Source: Thalassorhabdus alkalitolerans
GTDB taxonomy: Bacteria; Bacillota; Bacilli; Bacillales; Marinococcaceae
DNA length: 64,000 bases
Assembly: GCF_042656585.1 (NCBI RefSeq)
Contig: NZ_JBHSPG010000023.1
Strand: one strand, 5' to 3'
Part shown: positions 24,203 through 32,470 of the stretch, piece after piece
Layout: each line of letters opens with the position of its first letter
How positions within the stretch are numbered: the first letter of the stretch is position 1
Position numbers and translations under genes: made by a program
Notes under the pieces: generated by a model
Database searches by the model: none
What the model saw: the letters and a program-made list of their open reading frames with translations, nothing else
What the model was told of the DNA's origin: nothing

Positions 24203-25654
24203 GTGAAACAAACACTGGCTCTAAGCATTCTGGCTTTTATGCTCATTTTTTCCGGCTTCTTTCCATCTCCACATTCCAAGGCTGTTTATGCTAATGAAGA
24301 GTTAGAAGGGAAAATAGAAGAAATAGAGGGACAGCGCGAGGAAAATCAAGCAGAAGCAGAGAAAAAGGAAGAAGAGATAGAGGAAGTTAAAGAAAGTATT
24401 ACCGAGGTAGAGATTGAGATTCGAGAGCTCGACGAAGATATTGTGGAAGCTAACCACAAGGTGGAAGAAAAGAAAGCTAGCATTGAATCTACTAGCAATA
24501 GAATTGATGAGTTGAACGAAGAAATTGACAAGCTGCAAGTACGGATCGAGGAAAGGGACGATATTTTAAAAGAACGTGTCCGGGCTATGTACCAAAACGG
24601 CGGCTCTGTGAATTACCTGGAGGTGCTTCTTGGAGCGCAAGGCTTTGGAGATCTCCTCGATCGTATAACGGCTCTCACAACCATTGCAGATCAAGACCGA
24701 TCCATTCTTGAAGCACACAAAGAGGATCATGATCAGCTTGAGGCGGCCCAAAGTGAAGTTCAGGGCCAGCTTTCTTCACTTGAATCCCAGCTTGAAGAGT
24801 TAGAGAGTTTAATGGTGGAGCTTGAAAACAAGCGTGGGGAAAAAGACGAGCTGATTAACAACTTAGAGGATGAAGAAATAGAGCTTCTTGAACAGCTTGA
24901 GGGAATTGAAAATGAAGAGGAAGTATTAGCAAGGCAAAAGGCAGCGGCGGAACAGGAATTAGCCGAGTGGCAACGTCAGGAAGAGCTTCGTGAGAAAAGA
25001 GAAGAGGAAGAACGAGCTGAGCGTGAGGAGGCAGAAAGAAAACGAGAAGAAGAGCAAACCCGGCAGAGTGAACAAGAGCAGCAGGAAAGAAGTGAGAATG
25101 CAGTGGCAGCCTCTGCTTCTGCTGCAGAAGCCAATACAGAAGCCAGTGCGGAAGAAAGTGAAGATGGCAGCTCTTCTGAAGCTGAGTCCTCAGGTAATAA
25201 CGCTGAAAGCTCCGCGAGTGCTTCAGAAACGAGCGCCGCACCGGCAGACAGCGGAGCCCGCTTGCACAATCCGGCAACGGGAAGAAGAACGTCGGAATAC
25301 GGCCCGCGCTGGGGACGAATGCACCACGGTCTTGATATTGGCCAGGGTGGAAGATCTAATGTACCTATCATGGCAGCAGAGTCAGGGACAGTTATTGAGG
25401 CTCGTTATATGAACGGGTATGGAAACACGATAATGATTACTCACAATGTAAACGGTCAAACCTTGACGACTCTTTATGCCCATCTCGATTCCATAGGGGT
25501 CTCCTCAGGAGAGCGTGTGAGTCGTGGCCAGCAAATAGGCATTATGGGTAACACCGGCCGCTCCACAGGACCTCACCTTCATTTTGAAGTACATGAAGGC
25601 GGCTGGAACAGTGCCAAGTCTAATTCGGTTAACCCAAGAAAATATATTGATTAA
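24203..25654 (+). CDS. FtsEX-linked coiled-coil murein hydrolase, M23 family
   Basis: A 483-residue secreted protein. A signal peptide (about 1-30) is followed by a long Glu/Lys-rich coiled coil (about 32-130 and 170-300). A low-complexity Ser/Ala/Glu linker (about 300-350) leads to a C-terminal LytM/M23 domain. Zinc ligands are visible: His374 and Asp378 in HHGLDIG, and His460 in HLHF; His458 is the catalytic partner. The architecture is that of EnvC/PcsB-type proteins, which FtsEX activates. GTG start behind AAGGAGGAG, 84 bp after ftsX. It may do the job of CwlO, whose gene is absent from its usual place after trxB. Confidence 0.93.
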   Translation: MKQTLALSILAFMLIFSGFFPSPHSKAVYANEELEGKIEEIEGQREENQAEAEKKEEEIEEVKESITEVEIEIRELDEDIVEANHKVEEKKASIESTSNRIDELNEEIDKLQVRIEERDDILKERVRAMYQNGGSVNYLEVLLGAQGFGDLLDRITALTTIADQDRSILEAHKEDHDQLEAAQSEVQGQLSSLESQLEELESLMVELENKRGEKDELINNLEDEEIELLEQLEGIENEEEVLARQKAAAEQELAEWQRQEELREKREEEERAEREEAERKREEEQTRQSEQEQQERSENAVAASASAAEANTEASAEESEDGSSSEAESSGNNAESSASASETSAAPADSGARLHNPATGRRTSEYGPRWGRMHHGLDIGQGGRSNVPIMAAESGTVIEARYMNGYGNTIMITHNVNGQTLTTLYAHLDSIGVSSGERVSRGQQIGIMGNTGRSTGPHLHFEVHEGGWNSAKSNSVNPRKYID

Positions 25655-25705
25655 AAAAAGCATGGTTGAAGGGGCTAAGAGGCTGCCTTCATCCATGCTT
25701 TTTTA
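25653..25705. terminator. Bidirectional terminator after M23 gene
   Basis: AAAAAAAGCATG..TGAAGG / CCTTCA..CATGCTTTTTT, with T runs on both strands; it sits between convergent genes. Confidence 0.9.
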
Positions 25706-25780
25706 TGATTCCATTTCCATCAACTGAATAGGTGAATCACGCCTTACTGGGTGGCTCTGCTTTCAAGACTTTGAGAAGGG

Positions 25781-26617
25781 TTATTTATTTTTTTGCAGAG
25801 TAAAGCCCAGAGCTTTCAAAGCGTCGGCAAGGTTCGATTTTACTGTCACGTCTTTAAAATGTGTATCCTGTTTGATGGCTTCCATCGCAAGGTCAGGGCG
25901 TACACCTGTTAAGACAGGTTCGGAGCCGATAAGCCGTAACGATTGTATAATTTTAAATAAATATACAGCAGATGAACTGTCAAATTGATGTAAGCCAGAC
26001 AGATCAAGGATAAAATAATCCAGAGAGGAGTCGTGAGCTTCTGCCAGCGCCACTTCTAAAATTCTTTCAGCGCGGAGCTGGTCAAATTCTCCTATGATTG
26101 GCAGAACCACTACTCCTGGAAATATGGGGACAATAGGAACGGAAAGGGATTGGACTCGCTCGTTTGCGCTGTCTAAATCAATCACATATCCAAGAATATC
26201 AGCCATGGTTGTGAGCAGTTCAATGTCCTTGTCCGTAAAGGTAACAGGTCTGGTGTCCAGGGCACAAAGCGTGCCATAATTCTCCCCGTTGTTTCGCATG
26301 ATAGGGACGCCGGCCAGGGACCCTCCCCCAAGGTTTTTTGTTACTGCCATATCCTTTGTTACCTCGTCCAGTTCTAAGTGTGAAATGATAAACGGTTCCC
26401 GACCGTTTTGAACAATAAATTGTCAGTAGGACTCTTCATATTCTGTTTCGAATCCAGCTTCGATAATAACCCGGTCCCGGTTAAAAGATTTTACGATTTC
26501 TACATCTTGTTTATCGTTTTTAGCAATAAACAAAGTGTTTACTTCCATTAGACCGCTAACCATCTTTAGTACATTTTCGGCTGCATGGTCGAATGACGTG
26601 AAGGAATAAGGAGTCAT
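25781..26617 (-). pseudogene. GAF-STAS protein (RsbR-like) broken by one in-frame TGA
   Basis: One reading frame of 837 bp is interrupted by a single TGA at 26425-26423. The first part (64 residues from ATG 26617, behind GAAAGGAGGG) begins a GAF domain. The second continues in the same frame with the rest of GAF ('IVQNGREPFIISHL..GGSLAGVPI..GTLCALD') and a STAS domain (last 115 residues) of the RsbR stressosome type. The STAS segment reads LDLSGLHQFDSSSAVY, without the usual phosphorylated Thr. The stop falls in ESY-stop-QF, where GAF proteins often have Cys, so TGC or TGT to TGA is likely. Either a recent pseudogene, a readthrough site or a sequencing error; the rest is well preserved. Confidence 0.8.
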
Positions 26618-26865
26618 GTACTCCCTCCTTTCGATTAAGTATAAGAATGTATTTTAAAATGTTCTGTTTACCTAAAGAAATACGACTAGCGTCCTGTGTC
26701 ACATCTACTAGGGTAACATTAATACATTCGTTTTATAAACTACTTTTCCCATAAAACAAAAATAGAAAAGATGAGAGAGGCTCAGGGAAGCAAGAAGAGG
26801 AAAGGCTAAAAAGAGTGCTGCAACGGAAGGGGAAAACGGGGGTGGAAGTCTTACCATCCCGTAAA

Positions 26866-27624
26866 CTACAGCTTTTTGCCCTGGTAAGTTTGATAAAATT
26901 CTTGTCTTTGTTCGGGGGTCAGTCGTGGGCATTTATAACAGTAAGGTTGTTTTGTCCGCTTGTAATTTAAACAGCAGACAGGCTTCGTGTATGTTGTGGA
27001 GTTGTCCACAGGATTGAGTATAGGGCGGATATGAAAGTGGAGAGGAGATTGCTTTTCTAAAAAAAACTTTCCTGGAGCATCGTTTTTTATGTAATTCCAA
27101 TCCTTCTCCAAAAGGTGTTTCACTTCGTCAGATTCACGAGCGGAAGCGAGCTCCAGAAAGTGAGGCACCTGATAGTATAATTGCCCCCAAAGCTCTCGGC
27201 TTGGCAATCCAGCAATAGCGCACCATTGTTGAAAGACAGGCGAAAGAACCTTTTGATAAAAATATTGGATATGAGACAGACGTGCCTGGTGAGAAGAGTC
27301 GTGAAAGGTCTCAAAGTCAGGAACGTGATAGGTGAAAATTGGCTCTCTTTTTCGGTAGCTGGCAGCGGAGAGAAAAACGCTTTGAAAGTCACAGGAATGT
27401 CCTGAAGCTGCGGCCCAGTGGACAAAAGCAGCAAAGCGGCTGATACGGCTGGCTAAAAAGACAGCTGTAACGTCATTTCCGGGTGCGTATATTAATGGCT
27501 TGTACCATTCAAATAAGGCGGAAGAATCCTCTTTCCGTGTTAATTCCAGCAGCTTATGGCGATACGTGCCAATCGTATGTTTGCTTTTGGTGACGGAAAA
27601 GACCTTTAACATGTTTTCATTCAT
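26866..27624 (-). CDS. FhuF-like ferric siderophore reductase
   Basis: A 252-residue cytosolic protein with the C-terminal [2Fe-2S] motif of FhuF: CC-x10-C-x2-C in 'CCLNYKRTKQPYCYKCP'. Upstream is an IucA/IucC-C-terminal/FhuF-type domain. FhuF proteins reduce iron in imported ferric siderophores so it is released. ATG 27624 has AAAGG nine bases before it. The promoter on the minus strand has a perfect Fur box over the transcription start, so iron repression is strongly indicated. A pair of GGTGCC palindromes lies in the leader between promoter and gene. No siderophore transporter is adjacent. Confidence 0.85.
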   Translation of the reverse strand: MNENMLKVFSVTKSKHTIGTYRHKLLELTRKEDSSALFEWYKPLIYAPGNDVTAVFLASRISRFAAFVHWAAASGHSCDFQSVFLSAASYRKREPIFTYHVPDFETFHDSSHQARLSHIQYFYQKVLSPVFQQWCAIAGLPSRELWGQLYYQVPHFLELASARESDEVKHLLEKDWNYIKNDAPGKFFLEKQSPLHFHIRPILNPVDNSTTYTKPVCCLNYKRTKQPYCYKCPRLTPEQRQEFYQTYQGKKL

Positions 27625-27669
27625 ACAACCAGACCTTTATGTAGTATTGTGGTGCAATTTTTCTTCTAG

Positions 27670-27777
27670 GGTGCCTGGCACCCTAAGGAAATGTAATTCA
27701 ATTGTAATAGAAAATAAAGCAGAAACAGTGGTATATAGGGAAACCCTGCATTTCCATGTTCTAGGGTGCCAGGCACC
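27670..27777. repeat. Palindrome pair (27670 and 27765) in the fhuF leader
   Basis: GGTGCCTGGCACC (27670-27682) and its reverse complement (27765-27777), 95 bp apart. Two TGTAAT motifs follow the left copy. The pair lies inside the predicted untranslated leader of the minus-strand fhuF-like gene. Confidence 0.9.
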
Positions 27778-27795
27778 TACCAAAGCACCTACCGG

Positions 27796-27810
27796 TGATA
27801 ATGATTATCA
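27796..27810. promoter_or_regulatory. Perfect Fur box
   Basis: TGATAATGATTATCA is an exact 7-1-7 Fur operator. It covers the expected transcription start of the minus-strand fhuF-like gene. It is about 195 bp upstream of the Mn-catalase gene on the other strand and could influence it as well. Confidence 0.9.
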
Positions 27811-27816
27811 TTTAAA

Positions 27817-27845
27817 AGTGTAAAGGATTCAGAATAAATGGTCAA
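27817..27845 (-). promoter_or_regulatory. Sigma-A promoter of the fhuF-like gene
   Basis: On the minus strand TTGACC (27845-27840), 17 bases, TACACT (27822-27817). Transcription would begin near 27810, inside the Fur box. Confidence 0.8.
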
Positions 27846-28004
27846 TACAAATCACTGGCTGAAAAACTAGAAAAGAGAGTAAGCGTATAAATCCCTGCTC
27901 CGCTTGTGCCTCTCTAAGGACTACCATGTATGAATGAAATAGAAGGAATAAGACGGGCTGGCTTATATATATAGTGAAGAGGAGGAATGAAAGGAGGGGG
28001 CAGG
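27846..28004. other. Upstream region of Mn catalase
   Basis: The plus-strand promoter of the Mn-catalase gene must lie here, but I see no convincing -35/-10 pair. TATATATATA occurs at 27965-27974. Confidence 0.3.
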
Positions 28005-28853
28005 TTGTTTTATCACGTTAAGGAATTGCAGTACCACGCTAAGCCCGACAGGCCGGACCCTATTTTTGCTAAAAAACTGCAGGAAGTCTTAGGCGGTCAG
28101 TTTGGAGAAATCTCAGTAGCACTTCAATATTTGTTTCAGGGCTGGAATACAAGAGGAGATGGAAAATACCGGGACTTATTAATGGATACAGGAACAGAAG
28201 AGCTGGCACATGTGGAAATGCTTTGTACAATGATTGCCCGTTTGCTTGATGGTGCCCCTGTTGGAGATTTGGAGGAAGCGGCCAAGGACCCGGTGCTCGG
28301 CGCTATTCTTGGCGGAATGAATCCTCAGCATGCGATTGTCTCCGGGCTTGGAGCTATGCCTGCGGACAGTGTGGGAAATCCTTGGACGGCAGCCTATATT
28401 AACGCAAGCGGAAATCTTCTTGCTGACTTTCGTATGAATTTAACCTATGAATCTCAAGGCCGTTTGCAAGTATGCCGGTTATATGAAATGACAAATGACA
28501 GGGGAGTAAAAGATATGCTTTCCTGGCTCATTGCCCGTGATACGATGCATCAAAATATGTGGTATGCTGCAATTTGTGAATTAGAAGAGCAGGAAAATAT
28601 TGTTGTGCCTTCCACGTTCCCCAGGAAGCTGGAAAAACAAGAGGTGGCTTATACCTATTTTGACCTGTCAAGAGGGACAGAGAGCAGTAAAGGAAGGTGG
28701 GCCTCAGGGCCGAGCATGGATAGCTTAGGGGAGTTCACCTATGTTGAAAATCCTCCGCCGTTTGGAGAGAAGCCATTCATTCGCCCAGCTCCCCCGTACA
28801 TGTTTAATACGCCACCCCACATATTGAAACATATCCCTCCCCATCGGGGCTGA
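28005..28853 (+). CDS. Manganese catalase
   Basis: A 282-residue non-haem catalase that splits hydrogen peroxide with a dimanganese centre. The four-helix ferritin-like fold carries the metal ligands in 'GEISVALQYLFQGW', 'TEELAHVEML' and 'ARDTMHQNMW'. A short Pro-rich tail ('PAPPYMFNTPPHILKHIPPH') is typical of the Bacillus proteins. The family begins MFYHVKELQY, which fits TTG 28005 eight bases after AAAGGAGG. Related proteins include YdbD and spore-coat CotJC. It is monocistronic and stands back to back with the Fur-controlled reductase. Confidence 0.95.
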   Translation: MFYHVKELQYHAKPDRPDPIFAKKLQEVLGGQFGEISVALQYLFQGWNTRGDGKYRDLLMDTGTEELAHVEMLCTMIARLLDGAPVGDLEEAAKDPVLGAILGGMNPQHAIVSGLGAMPADSVGNPWTAAYINASGNLLADFRMNLTYESQGRLQVCRLYEMTNDRGVKDMLSWLIARDTMHQNMWYAAICELEEQENIVVPSTFPRKLEKQEVAYTYFDLSRGTESSKGRWASGPSMDSLGEFTYVENPPPFGEKPFIRPAPPYMFNTPPHILKHIPPHRG

Positions 28854-28964
28854 GGCAAGCAAGAAAGCTTTGAAAAGTGATGAATCTCTTATACAAGTAA
28901 AACAGGTGACGGTAATCATTCACATAAATATTTTTCCTGTTGAGGTTCAGAGATAGAGGAGACC

Positions 28965-28998
28965 AGCTATTGACCAGATAAGGGTCAATAGCTTTTTT
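28965..28998 (+). terminator. Terminator after Mn catalase
   Basis: Stem AGCTATTGACC / GGTCAATAGCT followed by a T run. Confidence 0.92.
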
Positions 28999-29090
28999 TA
29001 CTGGGAAAAAAGAGATAGAATTGACTATTACCACGATATCTATGAAGATAAAATTAAGAAAACAGCCATTTAAGTGAAAGGTGATTACAT

Positions 29091-30299
29091 ATGGACTTTA
29101 AGCGCTCAGAAATTATGGATCAACTGCCTAAGCAATACTTCGCACATTTAGTGAAAACCGTTAACGAGTTAAAGAATACTGGAGCCGACATTATAAATTT
29201 AGGACAAGGCAATCCGGACCAGCCTACGCCTCCTCACATTGTCGATAGTATGAAAAGTGCTGTGGAAAAATACGAGAATCATAGATATCCTCCGTTTCGA
29301 GGACATTCCTATGTAAAAGAAGCAGCCGCCTCTTTTTATCAACAGCAGTTTGGAGTAGAACTCGACCCTGAAAAAGAAGTGTGTGTGCTGTTTGGAGGGA
29401 AAGGAGGCCTGGTGGAAGTAAGCCAGTGCCTGCTGAATAAAGGAGACACGGCCCTCGTGCCAGACCCTGGATATCCTGACTACTGGTCGGGGGTGGCTTT
29501 GGCCGGCGGACAGATGGAGATGATGCCGCTGATAAAAGAAAATCATTTCTTGCCGGATTTCACTGAGGTTTCTGCAGAATCCTTGAAAAAAGGAAAACTG
29601 ATGTTTTTAAACTATCCGAACAATCCTACAGGGGCGGCAGCCAATAAAGAGTTTTTTGAAGAAACAGTCAAGGTTGCCAGGGAGCATGACCTGTGTGTGG
29701 TACATGATTTTGCCTATGGAAGTATAGGTTTTGATAACAAAAAGCCACTCAGCTTTTTAGAGACAGAAGGAGCAAAGGAAACGGGAATTGAGATTTTTAC
29801 TTTGTCAAAGACCTATAATATGGCTGGCTGGAGAATTGCTTTTGCCGTAGGGAACGCCTCTGTGATTGAAATGCTTAATTTATACCAGGATCATATGTAT
29901 GTCAGTATTTTTGGAGCGGTTCAGGAAGCAGCTGCGACTGCATTGACTGGCTCCCAAGATTGTGTGGAGGAGCTTGTGCAGATGTATGAGGAACGCAGGA
30001 ACACATTGATCAAAGGGCTTCATTCTATCGGGTGGCAAGTGGAAGCACCGGCAGGATCATTTTTTGCCTGGCTTCCGTGTCCTGATGGGATGACATCCGA
30101 TGAAACCGCGGAATTGCTGCTTCACGAGGCCTATGTGGCCGTTGCCCCTGGACGAGGGTTTGGTGAGCACGGAGAAGGGTATATCAGGGTAGCGTTGACT
30201 GAGGAGAAAGAGCGATTAGAAGAAGCGGTGGAGCGAATCAAACGCTGCCTTGGTGACCGCGGTACCCACAGCGGTGCCTGGCACCATTCTCAACCGTAA
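29091..30299 (+). CDS. mtnE: Methionine-salvage aminotransferase (MtnE-like)
   Basis: A 402-residue class I/II PLP aminotransferase that is close to B. subtilis MtnE along its whole length, which transaminates ketomethiobutyrate to methionine. Seen: INLGQGNPDQPTP at the N terminus, FLNYPNNPTGA, VHDFAYG, and the PLP lysine in TLSKTYNMAGWR. The natural end seems to be at ERIKRCLG; the last dozen residues (including GAWHHS) are encoded by a GGTGCC palindrome that has run into the gene. No S-box leader or other mtn gene is nearby, so the assignment rests on similarity and a related substrate is possible. Confidence 0.85.
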   Translation: MDFKRSEIMDQLPKQYFAHLVKTVNELKNTGADIINLGQGNPDQPTPPHIVDSMKSAVEKYENHRYPPFRGHSYVKEAAASFYQQQFGVELDPEKEVCVLFGGKGGLVEVSQCLLNKGDTALVPDPGYPDYWSGVALAGGQMEMMPLIKENHFLPDFTEVSAESLKKGKLMFLNYPNNPTGAAANKEFFEETVKVAREHDLCVVHDFAYGSIGFDNKKPLSFLETEGAKETGIEIFTLSKTYNMAGWRIAFAVGNASVIEMLNLYQDHMYVSIFGAVQEAAATALTGSQDCVEELVQMYEERRNTLIKGLHSIGWQVEAPAGSFFAWLPCPDGMTSDETAELLLHEAYVAVAPGRGFGEHGEGYIRVALTEEKERLEEAVERIKRCLGDRGTHSGAWHHSQP

Positions 30300-30377
30300 C
30301 CTAATTGTAATCTATAATCATGGAAACCCTTATCGGTAAAGGTTTTCCAGTTATCTACCATTTTGGTGCCAGGCACC
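30273..30377. repeat. Palindrome pair (30273 and 30365)
   Basis: GGTGCCTGGCACC at 30273-30285, inside the last codons of mtnE, and its inverse at 30365-30377, 92 bp apart. TGTAAT follows the left copy. An inner imperfect repeat GGAAACC..GGTTTTCC is visible. The right copy ends 23 bp before the ABC ATPase gene. Confidence 0.92.
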
Positions 30378-30399
30378 CTACGTAAAAAGGAATGATCTG

Positions 30400-31431
30400 A
30401 TGATTAGTCTTAATGAAGTTGTGAAGAATTTTCCGGGGCGAGATAAGAGAGGGAAGTCTGTTTCTGCTTTGCGGGACGTCACGCTTAACGTGGAAAAAGG
30501 AGAGATCTTTGGAGTAACCGGCGCGAGAGGATCTGGAAAGAGCACGTTGCTTCGTTCTGTGAATGTACTGGATCGGCCGACAAAGGGGAGGGTCGTTGTA
30601 CAAGACAATAATATGGTGAAGCTCTCTGCCGAAAGCCTGAGGAAAGCCAGGCAAAATATTGGCATGGTGACGAGGGAAGCTCATTTGCTTGAATGCTCAT
30701 CAGTCTATGAAAATATTGCCCTTCCGTTAAAGCTCACAGGAGTTTCATCCTCTGAAATAAAAAGGAGAACGGAGACATACCTTGCGTTTACCGGCCTGGA
30801 GACTAAACAATCTGCTTATCCGCAGGAACTTACTGAATTGGAAAAACAGAAGACGGCTTTAACAAGGACTCTTGCCCTGGAACCGGAAATTCTATTGTGT
30901 GACGAAGTGACAGACCTTCTTGATAGGGAAGGGGCAGCTTCACTCATTTCTCTTTTGTTAAACGTAAATAAAGAGTTTCATACAACGATGCTTGTGAGCA
31001 CTAGAAACATAGAAACCATTTGCAAGCTTTGCGACAGGGCTGCAGTTATGGCTTCTGGAAAAATAGTTGAACAAGCTCCGGTTATTGATTTACTCTCAAA
31101 CCCGCAAAGTGAAGAAGCTAAGGCTCTTATATCCCGTTTGTTTCCTGTCTGGGCCCCGGAGGAAATGAAGCCTGTGGTTACCCAGGCTGGACAGGCCGTC
31201 ACTCTGACCTATGCCGGAAGAGCCACGATAAAGCCTGCTTACGCCCTTGCAGCAAAAAAATATAATGTATTTATGAATATATTGACTGCCACCGTTTTAC
31301 AGTTGAAGAATGAATCCTTTAGTAGAATGGTTGTCCATATCCAGGGAAGTGATAAAGATATATCCTCCTCCTTAGAATTTTTAAAAGGGGAAGGGATAGG
31401 TATCGAAAGGTTGGATCCTGATGATTTTTAA
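30400..31431 (+). CDS. MetN-like ABC ATPase with degenerate catalytic motifs
   Basis: A 343-residue protein with the full MetN layout: ATPase domain (1-240) and C-terminal NIL domain (about 265-343). Walker A (GARGSGKST) and Walker B (ILLCDEVTDLLD) are kept. Three motifs are lost: the Q-loop Gln is Arg (GMVTREAHLL where MetN has MIFQHFNLL), the signature LSGGQKQR is LTELEKQK, and the H-loop His is Arg (STRNIE for THEM). It may bind ATP but hydrolysis should be very poor. It overlaps a MetI-like permease gene; no MetQ binding protein follows. The cassette is bracketed by palindrome pairs. Activity and substrate unknown. Confidence 0.85.
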   Translation: MISLNEVVKNFPGRDKRGKSVSALRDVTLNVEKGEIFGVTGARGSGKSTLLRSVNVLDRPTKGRVVVQDNNMVKLSAESLRKARQNIGMVTREAHLLECSSVYENIALPLKLTGVSSSEIKRRTETYLAFTGLETKQSAYPQELTELEKQKTALTRTLALEPEILLCDEVTDLLDREGAASLISLLLNVNKEFHTTMLVSTRNIETICKLCDRAAVMASGKIVEQAPVIDLLSNPQSEEAKALISRLFPVWAPEEMKPVVTQAGQAVTLTYAGRATIKPAYALAAKKYNVFMNILTATVLQLKNESFSRMVVHIQGSDKDISSSLEFLKGEGIGIERLDPDDF

Positions 31432-32098
31432 TATGAACGGACCATTAAACGAATGGGAAGCCAATCTATCGGAAGCTGCCCTGCAGACACTTGCTGCGAT
31501 AGGAGTCATCTTTTTAACTTCCTTGCTTCTAGGAAGCGTACTGGGGCTGTTCCTTCTAACCATGCGTTCAGGGGAGGGCAGCGGAAAAAAAGCAGTCTAT
31601 CACGGAGTTAAAGTCTTACTTGCTGTGTTTTATACCATTCCATTTATTTTGCTGCTGCTTGTTATCCTACCTGGTGTGCAATTTATCTCAACTCCGTTTG
31701 GCTGGTGGGAAGTCAATCTGTTACTTATTCTTATTTTCACTTCTTACATAGGAAGAGCAATAGAGTCGTGTTACGCCGCTGATAACGGAATTACAGAAGC
31801 CTATGAGGCATTGGGAGTTTCAAAAAAAGATATTCTGCTAAAGGTGCTATGGAGAGAAAAGCGGCCTATAATCATTCGCAGCGTCACAACAGCTGCCATA
31901 GCTGTGACAGGAGCAGTGGTTATTGCTGAAATCATTGGAGGCGGGGGACTTGGCGGCCTTGCCTATCATGTCGGATACGCAGAAGAGGAATTGGGCCTCT
32001 TATATACGATTGTCAGCCTGCTTATTTTACTGGTGCTGCTTCTTAAAGTCGTTGGTCTTGGGCTGGCTGCGACTGGTCCTGGCCGCCGGCGCAGATAA
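31421..32098 (+). CDS. MetI-like ABC permease
   Basis: A 225-residue membrane protein with about five helices and the MetI-type coupling helix (EAA motif) 'EAYEALGVSKKDILLKVL', followed by 'AEIIGGGGLGGLAYHVGY'. It overlaps the degenerate ATPase gene by 11 bp, so the two are made together. The alternative start ATG 31433 avoids the overlap, but neither has a strong ribosome site. MetI normally imports methionine with MetN and MetQ; the missing MetQ and odd ATPase make import by the usual cycle doubtful. The stop codon is 1 bp from the next palindrome. Confidence 0.87.
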   Translation: MIFNMNGPLNEWEANLSEAALQTLAAIGVIFLTSLLLGSVLGLFLLTMRSGEGSGKKAVYHGVKVLLAVFYTIPFILLLLVILPGVQFISTPFGWWEVNLLLILIFTSYIGRAIESCYAADNGITEAYEALGVSKKDILLKVLWREKRPIIIRSVTTAAIAVTGAVVIAEIIGGGGLGGLAYHVGYAEEELGLLYTIVSLLILLVLLLKVVGLGLAATGPGRRRR

Positions 32099-32099
32099 A

Positions 32100-32205
32100 G
32101 GTGCCTGGCACCACTTCAGAATGTCATGGGTTTGTAACAGAAAAAGGGTCTAGTCCTGATTTTAAAGGGATATTTAGGATAAAATGAAATATGGTGCCAG
32201 GCACC
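32100..32205. repeat. Palindrome pair (32100 and 32193)
   Basis: GGTGCCTGGCACC at 32100-32112, 1 bp after the permease stop codon, and its inverse at 32193-32205, 93 bp apart. TTTGTAAC follows the left copy. A decayed copy (GGTGGCAAGCACT) lies at about 32285. Confidence 0.92.
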
Positions 32206-32470
32206 AATTGTTTTCGCTTCTTTTGTGTGATTTAATGAGTAGAGACAAGTTCATAACATAATGATTGATTGTTTTCATATATATGGTGGCAAGCACTTCC
32301 TTGCAAAACCATACTGCTGAGAGCTCTTCCTCCGCGTTATGTGAAGGTAGGAATTGAGAGTAGAAACGATAGATAGGACAATGGGATTCTAAATAATTAA
32401 ATGGCAGTGATAAAGCATTACACAGCGAAGTGTGTAATGCTTTTTCTTCCAGTGTAATGAGGTGAAAGGG
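32206..32470. other. Gap before ctpB
   Basis: No gene is visible between the palindrome pair and ctpB. Apart from a decayed palindrome near 32285 and a terminator at 32412-32446 I see nothing definite. Confidence 0.5.
32412..32446 (+). terminator. Terminator directly before ctpB
   Basis: AAGCATTACACA-gcgaag-TGTGTAATGCTT followed by TTTC. It ends 24 bp before the ctpB start codon and over 300 bp after the previous gene, so it may be a leader attenuator of ctpB rather than the end of the ABC operon. Confidence 0.8.

Noticed and set aside
24855..25412. Long frames in other phases over the M23 coiled-coil region
   Set aside because: They come from low-complexity Glu/Lys/Ala coding sequence and have no starts with ribosome sites.
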